In this document: one piece after another, positions 10,358-19,495 of the stretch
Layout of the letters: each line of letters begins with the position of its first letter
Numbering within the stretch: position 1 is the first letter of the stretch
Source: Seminavis robusta
Taxonomy: Eukaryota; Bacillariophyta; Bacillariophyceae; Naviculales; Naviculaceae
DNA: 58,367 nucleotides
Direction of reading: 5' to 3'
NCBI GenBank assembly: GCA_903772945.1
Contig: CAICTM010000581.1
Span: 1 to 58,367, forward strand
Notes under the pieces: model-generated
Database searches by the model: none
Seen by the model: only the letters and a program-made list of their open reading frames with translations
What the model was told of the DNA's origin: nothing
Program-made: the position numbers and the translations under genes

Positions 10358-11401
10358 TTATGATAGCTGAAATTGGGCCCCATTTTCATATCGCCTCCGA
10401 ACACTAGATCTATGTTGCATGCGCATAATGGTTCGTTCCATTGCAGTTTGTGGATCGGGGATATTGTAAAAGCGGTCCAAACGCCCAGGAGGGAAGAAGC
10501 AACCAACATGGAATTTGGAACTGACCGACTTTGGTAACACTGCCTTGCAAGAGGACATCGTCATGTTGAAGAACATGTTTGTATGATAGTACTTAAGTTC
10601 ATGGGTGTTGAAAGGATACACAGAGTAGAATTCTGCAGAGGTAGTCCTGGCAGTCTTGAAGTCCACATTAGCAAGAATGCTGTAGCCTTCACACTCTTGC
10701 ACAATGGTGATTCCATGACGGATACTGTGAAAGTCTGGGTTCAGTGCATGGAAAAGATAGTACAGACCAGCAATATGTGTTTTCCACCCTTTCTCAGTCT
10801 TGAGAGCTTTTTGGTCATAGCCTTTCATGTCAGTCACAATGGCATATCCACCAGATCTGTGGTTGCTCGTAAAAGAGAGGAACATTTCAGGCAACAACTT
10901 GACAAATTGATCTAGCCGAGTCATTGCATCTTCAAGACTGTTGTAGATATCATACTCCTGACAAAGGCCTTGTAGGGATGTGGCTCTGTCAACTGCACCC
11001 TCCACATTGTCTTGATCAACTATTGCGAATTGGCAGTATTCGAAATCAGACAGCTTGTCCAGATCAGGGCAGCTTTCTATGGCTGTTTTGATGGTACAAG
11101 CCCATTGGCGTTCTTGGTCAGTGATTTCCATTGTCCATGCTTCATCTGCAACGACCGGCATTATGGGGTGGCCTCTTGCTGCGGCTTGGTCATCCCCGGC
11201 AACATCGTTTTCGTCTTCTGCTCCCTGGTCTTGGTGGTGCTGATTCCCTTGGTCATCCTCAACGGCACGATCTGCAGCTTCAACCTCGGGTCCGTCTCCA
11301 ACAGCCACATCGTCGTTGTTTACCGGAATCTCATCATGATCTTCACGATCTCTGATTGGCGTCGCCTCCGCTGCACCGGCTGCATCCCTTTCAGGGTTCA
11401 T
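10358..11401 (-). CDS. CRAL-TRIO (SEC14-like) domain protein, tandem copy 1
   Basis: A 347-residue protein. Residues 1-90 are acidic and disordered (runs of D, E, Q). A helical segment follows (QERQWACTIKTAIESCPDLD, DKLSDFEYCQFAIV), then a domain with GGYAIVTDM, GWKTHIAGLYYLFHALNPDF, a GITIVQECEGY strand and a YSVYPFNTHELKYYHTNMFF stretch. This order (strand, helix, a second strand with 'acidic-x-G', then a pocket region before the final helices) fits the CRAL-TRIO lipid-binding fold common in diatom families. Binding of a lipid or other small hydrophobic ligand is inferred. The paralogue at 12215-13132 is closely similar from residue about 95 to the end. The assignment is by pattern, not by search. 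Confidence 0.75.
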   Translation of the reverse strand: MNPERDAAGAAEATPIRDREDHDEIPVNNDDVAVGDGPEVEAADRAVEDDQGNQHHQDQGAEDENDVAGDDQAAARGHPIMPVVADEAWTMEITDQERQWACTIKTAIESCPDLDKLSDFEYCQFAIVDQDNVEGAVDRATSLQGLCQEYDIYNSLEDAMTRLDQFVKLLPEMFLSFTSNHRSGGYAIVTDMKGYDQKALKTEKGWKTHIAGLYYLFHALNPDFHSIRHGITIVQECEGYSILANVDFKTARTTSAEFYSVYPFNTHELKYYHTNMFFNMTMSSCKAVLPKSVSSKFHVGCFFPPGRLDRFYNIPDPQTAMERTIMRMQHRSSVRRRYENGAQFQLS

Positions 11402-12214
11402 CCTGTCGCGGTCGCTTGGGTGTGACCATTCATTGACAACCGAACAGATAGAGAAAAGAACAGGAAGCGGACCATCTTCGGGGTTGCCTCCGCTTGACCG
11501 TACACGTACAGCCCGGTGCCCGGGCAGCGGTGACTCGACTCATGAGCCATTCCGTGAGCTCTAACGGTACGATCCCCTGACTGATGAACGCCTCCCTTGA
11601 AGATTAGATACTTCTACATACTCGCCTTCACGATTGAGCTAGACTACGCACGGTTGGATTCGTGCGAATTGGTGAACCAAATAGTCCCAGGCAACCTTGG
11701 TTGTGGCTGGATTGGTCCGTGGCCTTGCTTGTAGATTCATATGCTAGTGTGATAGGTTGGTAACCCGACCTTTGACTGCTGGCGTTCCCTACTGTATTGG
11801 GAAAGGTCCCGGTACTACTAAGTTGTAGATTTCTGACTGGCCTCAATTTGGTTCTGGATGCACGAGGATCCGAGATCACCGACTTTCTCGCTTTTCAGAA
11901 CTTTGCACACACCTTGAGAAATCCAGTTCTTCAGTCTCCACTCCTCTCCGAACATCCTATCACAACCTGTAGACGGTACATATGAGCAGCAATCCCTCAA
12001 ACACATCAGTAAAGAATGACATTGGATCCTTCTACCGAGCTCCAAGAAATAATAGATTACCCACAAAGTGTCAACGAGCTGCCATCCCACAATGAGCTGC
12101 CATCAACTGTGTTGTCGTATCTTTTAAAATATTAAAATACTCTCCTCTAATCTAGCTACCGTAGCCACCAATCCGCCCCCAACGTGCACCAAAATAATTC
12201 TTTTTCAGATATCA
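11402..12214. other. Spacer between the two CRAL-TRIO-like genes
   Basis: About 0.8 kb with no supported gene. It should contain the promoter of the downstream (lower-coordinate) copy and the 3' region of the other. An AT-rich stretch lies at 12110-12140. Confidence 0.5.
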
Positions 12215-13132
12215 TTATTGCAATCCGTTTTTTAAAAACACAGCTTGCATTGCATATCGCCTCCGAACACTCTCTTGCATTCGCTTAATTGATCGTTCCA
12301 TTGCAGTTTGTGCATCAGGAATATTGTAAAAGAGGTTCAAACGCCCATGGGGGAATATGCAGCCAACCTGGACTCTGGAAGTAATTGACTTGGGCAAAAC
12401 AGCACGACATGAGGAGACCAGCATGTTGGTGAAGAGGCCGGTATGGAAGAAATTCACCTTGTTGATGGTATAAGGGTACACACTGTACACTTCTGTGCAC
12501 TCTTTCTTTGTAATTTTGAAGTCCATGTTGGAGGCCAAACTGAATCCAGCAGCCTCTAACACATATGTGATCCCAGTTCGAATACTTTGAAAGTCGGGAC
12601 TCATGGCATGCAACATATAGTAGAGGCCTGCAACATGCGTTTTCCAACCTTTCTCTGTTTTCAGTAACTGCAGATCACAGCATCCCATATCTGCAATAAG
12701 GGTATATCCACCAATGGCCTCACTGTAGCAGAAAGAAAGGATCGATTGGGGCATCAAAAGAACATGGTTGCGCAAAGCCACAAGTGCATCTTCCAGAGTA
12801 TTTTGAATATCATATTCCTGCCGGAATCCCTGTAAGGATGTGGCTCTGTCAACAGAAGCTGCCACATCACCCTTATCAACGATTGCTAATTGGCAATACT
12901 CAAAATCAGAGAGTTTGTCCAGATCAGGGCAGCTCTCGATGGCCGTTTTGATGGCACGAGCCCATTCACGTTCTTGACTTGTAAGGACCATGGATTCATC
13001 CACACGAGGAGCTTCGTTCCCATCATCTTCTTCTGGAGGCTGTACCTCTTCATTCACCCCTTCAACATCTTCAGGTGCTCTTGGCACAGCCTCTTGGTCT
13101 TCAATCGCTTCCTCTGCTACCGGTGCGCTCAT
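12215..13132 (-). CDS. CRAL-TRIO (SEC14-like) domain protein, tandem copy 2
   Basis: A 305-residue protein using the ATG at 13132 (MSAPVAEEAIEDQ). The frame is open a further 100 codons upstream, but that part looks non-coding. Residues 1-50 are acidic. The rest parallels the neighbouring copy almost block by block: IKTAIESCPDLDKLSDFEYC is identical, and VDRATSLQG, QEYDI, LKTEKGWKTH, AGLYY, SVYP, AVLPKS and YNIPD..TAMER are shared. It is a tandem duplicate on the same strand with about 0.8 kb between copies. Differences concentrate in the acidic leader and the last 20 residues. The role is inferred as for copy 1. Confidence 0.75.
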   Translation of the reverse strand: MSAPVAEEAIEDQEAVPRAPEDVEGVNEEVQPPEEDDGNEAPRVDESMVLTSQEREWARAIKTAIESCPDLDKLSDFEYCQLAIVDKGDVAASVDRATSLQGFRQEYDIQNTLEDALVALRNHVLLMPQSILSFCYSEAIGGYTLIADMGCCDLQLLKTEKGWKTHVAGLYYMLHAMSPDFQSIRTGITYVLEAAGFSLASNMDFKITKKECTEVYSVYPYTINKVNFFHTGLFTNMLVSSCRAVLPKSITSRVQVGCIFPHGRLNLFYNIPDAQTAMERSIKRMQESVRRRYAMQAVFLKNGLQ

Positions 13133-14650
13133 CCTTGCCTTCTTGGGACTGTTGAGGAGATCGTGTTGGTGGGGATGTGTCTGCGTTGTTCCTTCGTTCA
13201 GTTTTTTGCTGGTGGGTTGGCCCGCCCTCGCTGCCTCGCTGGCAACATCAGTGGGGAAGTGGCACAGCTGTACTCGAGTACCAGGTGTGCCTACTACTAG
13301 ACTATAAGTATTCACACAAGCTTGTTGCGTGACTGGTGGCCAGGAGCCAGGAAGCCTGAAGCTTGAAGTGTTCATTAATTTTGTGCATTTATTTGTGTTA
13401 TTATTAGACTCTAATCTTGAAAGTAGGATCAACTTCTTTCGGGAGAACAGTGGTTACGGAAGGGGTAGACTTGGAATTAACTGCATACAAAACGATTTAA
13501 AAGAGATAACCCTGGACATCAAAGAGTTGGCATTTTGTTGACACAGATTACAAAGCGTCAATAAATTATACTATGATAGTAGTCATCAAGCTTATTCTAA
13601 TAATTTTAAAATTCTAATACGACAGCGGGTCAACAGCACCACAATGTAGCAGGCCCACCCACTTCTGCCTAAAAATTTAGTCATCACCAATGAGGTGGCG
13701 GATACGGTATACGGTATACAATGTGCACATGTGGCCAGCCCAAACGGTATACCGTTTACCGCAGTTTTTCTCTTTGAAATTTTGTGTACCGTTTCAATTA
13801 TTTTGTGTACTGTTTACCGTTTACCGTTTATCTGCTGTGGCTTTGGGTTGTGCCTTGCTTCTTTAGAGACATTGCAGGAGGGAGGATACCGTATATCGTA
13901 TATCGTAAATCAACTTTAAGTAAAAGTTGTAAAACCGTAAACCGTATATCGTACACAGATATTGTCCTCTTTTGAACAAGTCAATGTATGAACGGTAAAC
14001 GGTAAACAGTAAATTGTTCCCACGATGAACCGTAAACGGTATGGGCAGCAGGAAACTACATTGATCAAACTGTATGCAATACAGTACAGATCAGAATTTG
14101 ACTTTTACAGTGGAAGCACTTTGAATCAAGCAGCTTCCTCTTGTGGAGTAGTGGTAGATGGTATGACCACTACTAGCTAGTAGTAATCACATGGAGATGG
14201 CAACAACAACAACACTGTTTGCTGTTGATGCAGAGGACTTGTGTTTTTTTCTTCTTCTTCCTTGATTGAGTCACTAGTAGCAAACCAAGACTAAACTGGC
14301 TAGCTACATTGTGGTGCTGTTGACCCCCTGTCTCTGGAGTACTGTAGCAATTAATAGTACTCCGAGTACCAGGTACTGGTACCGGTTACCTGTTCTGCCT
14401 GAAGGTGAAGAAAAAATTTATTTGTGAATATTGTACGAGTTCCCCTCTGAAAAAATGCCACAACACGTCATCCAAAAGTTCTGAGTTCGCTGAGCTTTGA
14501 AAAACGTGCCACCAACTCTCCAAGTCTCCCTTTGCCGATTTCCTTTGTCTAAAACTCGGACGAGGATAGAGAGATAGACTAACTTGGTTGGCTTGATCCA
14601 TTGATCCCTGAAAACAAAAAGTGGCAGGAAGGAAACTCAGTGAGAAACCA
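13133..14650. other. Intergenic region with foldback repeat cluster
   Basis: No supported gene. It contains the CGGTAAAC/GTTTACCG cluster (13697-14045), an AT-rich stretch at 13555-13620, and CTAG/ACCGGT words before the tubby-like gene. The divergent promoters of CRAL-TRIO copy 2 and tubby-like copy 1 should lie here. Confidence 0.5.
13697..14045. repeat. Cluster of short self-complementary words (CGGTAAAC / GTTTACCG / CGGTATAC)
   Basis: Over about 350 bp the words CGGTATAC, CGTTTACCG, CCGTAAACCG, CCGTATATCG and ACGGTAAACGGTAAAC recur in both orientations, for example near 13710, 13747, 13815, 13890, 13935, 13995 and 14030. Complementary copies would let the strand fold on itself in many registers. 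No coding potential is seen. Confidence 0.7.
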
Positions 14651-15316
14651 ATGGGTGCAGCAGCCAGTTCGTCGACCATCGTGCCAGAGGCCACCGATCG
14701 AGACTTTGACCATGTGCATCGAATCCCTGCGAGTGTCATGGTGGACAGCTTCAAGGCGGGTACCCAACCGGGAGAAGTCTACGAGCTCAACATGAAGACC
14801 AACCCGCGAGGACGAATCACATATGCCAATGACGCCACAACCTTTCCACTCAAAATCAAGGGTGGCTCTCGAATGCTCTTGGAAGATCGGGAGACCAAAA
14901 AGGTGCATGCCTTCATTTATCGAGGAGACGGAAATCAGTACCAAATCTACTCCCTCAAGCCTTGTCACGAGGGTCAAGAACACAGTACCAACCGACAGAA
15001 TCCTGGCCAGCAGCTCTATGAATGGGCCACGATCAAGCAAGTGAAAGACAAAAAACAATGCTACCAGATGGAATCTCGGGATTACCCCAAAAATCCCACG
15101 GTATACACGGCACAACCAACCAGAAGTGGAAATTCACTCCTGGTGGAATGCGGGAGACTGACGTGTGGCATGATTAAACGAGGGAGAAACGAAGATGGAA
15201 GCTTTAGTGATCCTTTTTGGAATATCAAAATTGGACCCGGAATTGATCCAGCGCTCTTCTTGTGCTTTGTAGCCATTGTCGATGAACTCCTGATGAACGG
15301 CAGCAGCAGTCGCTGA
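14651..15316 (+). CDS. Tubby C-terminal-like / LURP-one-related protein, tandem copy 1
   Basis: A 221-residue protein using the ATG at 14651. The frame is open ten codons upstream, but this start gives MGAAASS, a fit to the N-myristoylation consensus (Gly2, Ser6), and the tandem paralogue also starts with such a signal. From residue about 65 the pattern of strands (MLLEDRETKKVHAFIY, YQIYSLKPC, LYEWATIKQVK, PTVYTAQP, LLVECGRLTCGMIKR, WNIKIGPGIDPALFLCFVAI) ends in a hydrophobic helix after 'GPGID'. That resembles the tubby-like/LURP-one/scramblase beta-barrel, whose central helix carries such a sequence. A membrane-tethered cytosolic protein is inferred. The fold call is tentative; the gene and the paralogy are firm. 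Confidence 0.75.
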   Translation: MGAAASSSTIVPEATDRDFDHVHRIPASVMVDSFKAGTQPGEVYELNMKTNPRGRITYANDATTFPLKIKGGSRMLLEDRETKKVHAFIYRGDGNQYQIYSLKPCHEGQEHSTNRQNPGQQLYEWATIKQVKDKKQCYQMESRDYPKNPTVYTAQPTRSGNSLLVECGRLTCGMIKRGRNEDGSFSDPFWNIKIGPGIDPALFLCFVAIVDELLMNGSSSR

Positions 15317-16321
15317 GTACATGATGGCTTTGTTTTTGAGAGTTCGCTGCAAACGCAACTTGTTGCCGTCCACAAAGTGCGATACCCATGCTGCCAACCC
15401 GGCTTCTCCCTTGCAACGTGTTCCACTTTGGAAGTAGAATGAATGTTGCAAGCTAGAAGACTGACGGGTCAAACGGTAAACTGAGCTCGTTCCCTTGCAA
15501 CTAGCTATTACTAGTGCTTTTTAAAGAGTGATGGCGCTTACTAGTACTACAAAGTTGCTTGTACCAGTACTGCAGGTAGTGGAGTTTCTTCGCACCTTTT
15601 GGGCTGGTGGCAGCCAGGAGGAGTGGAAGGGGTTTGCACCGGTACGAGAATCCAAGCCGAGCCGGTACAGTGTACCAGGTACCGTATCTCGTGGAAATTC
15701 CAACTTCTAAAGAGAGTACCAGTAGCCACGACCATCCAGAATGTCGCCCCTAAAACCATGCAAAAACGGACGAATTGGATGCCCTATCGTCACCCGACTA
15801 GGCGCCCGGGTAAGTACCGGTACTTGCTAGAGCCATCACCGCTCCAAAACATACTTTCGAGACAGATATGTACGGACTTCCACTCGACTACCTAACTGGA
15901 AGGGGAAGCTCTTCCTGAACAATCTGCTTTGAGAAAAACATTGCTTGGGGTTGCCTGCTCCTGCATCTCGCAATGACGGAGTTTAAAAAGAAGCCAGGTA
16001 GATGCGGTAACCAAAATTATTAGCTTTAAACTTTTAGTTTCCTCAACTACCCTTTCTAAAGCTGTCTTCCAGAAGCCCAGCAAGGGACCGGCGTATGTAC
16101 ACTGTTTATGCATGTGCTGGGATCCAAGATGAACGAGCTCGATCACCCACAGTGGCACCGGTAGCTCCAGCCACAGCAAGCACGGTTCCTGGTTCGGATC
16201 AAGCTGGCTACCAGCTAGCAAGAGATGAAGCCATCACTGCTCTCACAAAACTCGAAAAACTAATCTAAAGCACCACAACATAACAGCACGCCAAAAAAGC
16301 AAGTGGTACTGCAAAAGAGCA
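15317..16321. other. Spacer between the two tubby-like genes
   Basis: About 1 kb without a supported gene. It is rich in GTACC/ACCGGTAC words at 15640-15830. Overlapping open frames on both strands have no protein-like motifs. Confidence 0.5.
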
Positions 16322-17041
16322 ATGGGATCACAAAACTCAGTACTGAGCGCCTTCACAGAATCACATCATGGAGCAACTTTCAAGTTCCGGGGCGATCGGG
16401 CGAAGTCTCGTTCCAAACCAAGACCAATCTACCACCTCGGCAACGGCAAACATCAGAACCATCGAGAGGATAAGAGAGTGCTCACACAAGGCCCGTCTAT
16501 TGCTAGTAGAAAGTGTCGTTCACGTATGCAACTAAAGCGTCGTCGTCGGAACACATCTGCTGCCTCGACCACGGGAGGGATGTTTCTGAAAGACCCGAGA
16601 ACCAAGGAAACAATTGCTGTCTTGCAAGTCAGCGGCTTATGCTTTCAAATCTTCTGCCCGAAACCTTGCTTTGCGGCTCAGGAAGCTTCGTCCGCCAGAT
16701 CTCTGCATGGGCAGCCTCTCTACGAATGGGGGAGAGTTGAACGCCTCAAAGGCGGGAGCTATGCACTGTACATGGCTGCAGCACCAGAAGTTCCTACCCT
16801 CTTTGTGCACCATCCCAACACGAATGGCTCCATCAAAGTGCAACGGGGCAAACAGACATGCGCTCACGTCATGAAACGACGACGAGATAGCAGTGGCCTG
16901 GCGGGGGACTCCTCAGGTTTGAAAATCGAAACGGGCGAAGATATTGATGCCTCACTCATCATCTGTTTTCTCGCGTGCATCGACGAGATCGATCGCCGAT
17001 ACCGTGCATTCCTCGCGGCAGCAGCAGCCAACATTTTCTAG
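16322..17041 (+). CDS. Tubby C-terminal-like / LURP-one-related protein, tandem copy 2
   Basis: A 239-residue protein starting MGSQNSVL, a clear N-myristoylation-type N-terminus. Residues 15-80 are basic and unlike copy 1. From residue about 86 it follows copy 1: GGMFLKDPRTKETIAVL against the GGSRMLLEDRETKKVHAF block, then FQIFCPKPC, GQPLYEWG, PTLFVHHP, GKQTCAHVMKR and LKIETGEDIDASLIICFLAC. The conserved 'C-x2-V/M-x-K-R', 'G.(D/G)ID..L...F' and hydrophobic-helix order supports a common fold. It lies 1 kb downstream of copy 1 on the same strand. The basic N-terminal part could bind acidic lipids or nucleic acid (inference). Confidence 0.7.
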   Translation: MGSQNSVLSAFTESHHGATFKFRGDRAKSRSKPRPIYHLGNGKHQNHREDKRVLTQGPSIASRKCRSRMQLKRRRRNTSAASTTGGMFLKDPRTKETIAVLQVSGLCFQIFCPKPCFAAQEASSARSLHGQPLYEWGRVERLKGGSYALYMAAAPEVPTLFVHHPNTNGSIKVQRGKQTCAHVMKRRRDSSGLAGDSSGLKIETGEDIDASLIICFLACIDEIDRRYRAFLAAAAANIF

Positions 17042-17370
17042 CAAGCAGTCTCTGGGTTCGTCTGCCGTACCGTACGCTACTCCTTGTTGCAATGTGCATA
17101 CATGCAAATGTAAAAGTAACATTACAGAATTACAACTATAGGCGGCTACAAATTGTGCTGAACGCAGTTGCCTAGCTAGGAATCGACTTCAGACAACGTT
17201 TGGTTTCATACGACACAGTGGACCGCTGAAGTAGATCATTAGCGTCAACCCAAGCATGCTACGTTTCCGCCGTCCGTCAGTTCGGCACCTCCAATCCCGC
17301 CCCTGCTTTGGCCTTGTCGTCGTTTTAAATCTCCTGGCTGAATGATGAATCGAATCGAACCGAATCACCA
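17042..17370. other. Spacer between convergent genes
   Basis: No gene seen. It lies between the 3' ends of tubby-like copy 2 (plus) and the first membrane-protein gene (minus), with a GAATCGAATCGAACCGAATC run near 17345. Confidence 0.5.
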
Positions 17371-18157
17371 TCAATCCAAATGCTTCTGTAATTTCATGGA
17401 GCCTTTCTGGCTGCTGTACGACGACGATGACGAGGGGATTGAAGTTGTCAGGCTCGTGTTGGCTGAAAGCTTGCAGCTCCAGTAGAACAAAGTGTCTTTC
17501 CACGTCATGCGATTGTTGCCCGTCACAGAAAGCAGTACAAGCAGATCAAGCGCGTACAGCACGGGAAGAACCGCAGACATGTTTCCAACAAAGGCACCGA
17601 CAAGGTAGGAAGGAGCCAGAAAGATGGCAAAAATAGCATTCGCGAGCCGCAAATCGTGGGTAAAAGCTGTCGTGGCCCATTGGTGCCCCCATAGACCACA
17701 AATCAATAGAATTGGAAAGGCTGGAACATTGCGAAGATGATCTGTCGTCGCTGTATCTCCCGTGGTAAGCAAGATCCCGTGAGGAGGTCGCAGCGGACTC
17801 AGGCTTGCGTCAAAGAGGAAGACGTGAGTGAAGACACAGATTGAAATCACCCCCATCATGAAAGACGCAGGCAACTGTCAGCTGCGCTTTGAATCTGCTC
17901 AAGGACACACAAGTGTGCAACATGGATTCTGACAAATGCACCAGAGTATCCACTTCGTATTCCCAACAAGCGTTGTTGACTGGGAACAGATCCGTGCGTG
18001 TACAGCTTCGCTCGGCATGGAAATGCGCTGCCAAGTGCAGCAGACGAGGCAAGAAGTCTAGAAGAATGTAGTAACTCTTTTCATCAAAACATGGCACAAA
18101 ATAGGGAACTTTCTCCTTAGCGGAGCTGGAGATAGGCTTGGCACAAGGAAGTTTCAT
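17371..18157 (-). pseudogene. Multi-pass membrane protein, tandem copy 1, frameshifted
   Basis: The N-terminal half (MKLPCAKPISSSAKEK...) is read from 18157 and the C-terminal half in another frame to the stop at 17371. The two frames overlap at 17810-17874. Compared with the paralogue at 19496-20386, the interval from FKAQ/FKSQ to the MG.IS motif is 37 nt here against 39 nt there, so the reading frame is lost near 17840-17880. Shared blocks are PYF.PC.D, PR.LH, AER.CT.T, FPV..AC.EYE.DTL.HL, FTHV, WGH.W, A.FA and GNNRM.W. About four TM helices are likely (e.g. FPILLICGLWG, AIFAIFLAPSYLVG, LPVLYALDLLVLLSV). The family is not recognised. It could be a real pseudogene or a consensus error in the assembly. 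Confidence 0.65.
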
Positions 18158-19495
18158 CGTTGCCTTGGAGTTGGTGTTGTTGTGTGGCGTTTGTGAGCAA
18201 ACACGACACTGGGGAGGAGGGAGGAGGAGTGAGTCCGAGTGACAGTCGAGTGAACCATCGTTGTCGTCCTTCGTCGTTCGTCGTTCCGTTGTTCCTTTTG
18301 CTCGTCTGAAAGTCTGAAAGTCCTTTGTTGACGGACTCTAAATCTCTGGGTGAAGGAGGATGCAAAGGCTTTCCAAAAATGGCCGAAGGACGACCCGGAC
18401 ATATGATACCGTATGGGACTGAGCTTGGGACAACAATGAGGGGCTGTTTCACCATCGTAGCCAGACGACCTGTCTTGAAGGCACCAGGCACCAGGTTTTA
18501 CCCGCTTCGCCAAAAAAGTCGCGATAGTCGCGCTAAAGTCGCGGTAAAAGTCGCGGTATAGTCTTGCGCGACTTTCAGTTGGAACCAAATAGTCGCGATA
18601 TAGTCGCGGTAAAGTCGCGGTAAAATTCTAGTTATTTACATGCAAAGTCGTCCTAAAGTCGTTCTAAAGTCGTGAAAGTCGTTCTAGTCGCGGTGAAAAG
18701 TCGCGATAAAGTCGCGGTGCGCGACTTTAGAACGACTTTCGCGACTTTAGAACGACTATTGACTATTAGAGAACCTGGTGCCTTCCTTCCCTCCGCACAC
18801 AATTTGTCTTTGTTTCAAATTGAAAAGGTGTTTAGGATCCGGGTAACCGGAGGGGAGGTACCTATGGAAGCGAGCAAAAAGGTCAGGCTTAGACAGAGAA
18901 TAAATGGAATTGGGGACTAGGTTCCGTGGGATCAGGGGGGGGGGGCAAATTGAGGACTCGCAGGGGCCAAAGGGCTTGGACTTTGTGGGATCCATGGAGA
19001 CATAAATGAATGGCTTCAGGTTTGCGCTTGTAAAAAGGGAAAAGGACGAGTGGCTGCTGGAGGGGGGTGGGGCTGGTTGGCAATGGCCCATGTAGTCGAC
19101 TTGTTCATCAACAACGCTACTTTGCGTCGCAGTTTCTACTCGGACTGTGTCAGTCGTGGTGTTGACCCACACATCTAAGAGCAACCGTGTCACCCGCAAA
19201 ACTTTGAAGACGGACTAGCTAGACTACTGCTTTGCTTCCCACCAACCCACTACTCGTAGTAACCATCATGAGTTCATCATGTACAACGACGCTTCAATGG
19301 CTGGGCGGTGTAAATCATTTGAATCGAATCAATGCAGAGAGAACAAGCAATGGAGGGTGGGGAACCAGGAAAGTCATCTGGCAGGTCTGCTGTATCTTCA
19401 TGATGACTTCTTTTGTATGCTTACGTAATCTCCCTCTCTAGTAGCTCGTCAAGCAAGATAACCAAGTACGAGTAGCTGGTTTTATCTATGGTACA
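18158..19495. other. Intergenic region with TIR-bounded repeat element
   Basis: No supported gene. It contains the AGTCGCG foldback element (18477-18785) and a G12-like homopolymer at about 18936-18947. The rest is unremarkable; overlapping open frames lack motifs. Confidence 0.5.
18477..18785. mobile_element. MITE-like foldback element built of AGTCGCG words, with 12-bp terminal inverted repeats
   Basis: AGGCACCAGGTT (18486-18497) and its exact complement AACCTGGTGCCT (18772-18783) bound about 300 bp. A second overlapping GAAGGCACCAGG lies at 18477-18488. The interior is almost wholly short words: ten plus-strand AGTCGCG, three inverted CGCGACT, and AGTCGTTCT against AGAACGACT in opposite orientation near the right end, which would pair as a hairpin. 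There is no open frame of a transposase and no clear target-site duplication. The non-autonomous element reading is inference; the repeats themselves are visible. Confidence 0.6.

Noticed and set aside
12890..13307. Plus-strand open frames of 105-136 codons
   Set aside because: They are antisense to the acidic leader of CRAL-TRIO copy 2 and have no independent support.
13133..13432. 100-codon upstream extension of CRAL-TRIO copy 2
   Set aside because: No counterpart in copy 1, and MSAPVAEE at 13132 begins the acidic leader shared in character by both copies.
18477..18785. Considered as a CRISPR-like or centromere-like array
   Set aside because: Words are 7-12 bp with no constant spacer length and both orientations are mixed, which fits neither.
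18936..18947. Long G homopolymer (and the C homopolymer at 36657-36668)
   Set aside because: Simple homopolymers; no further structure around them.
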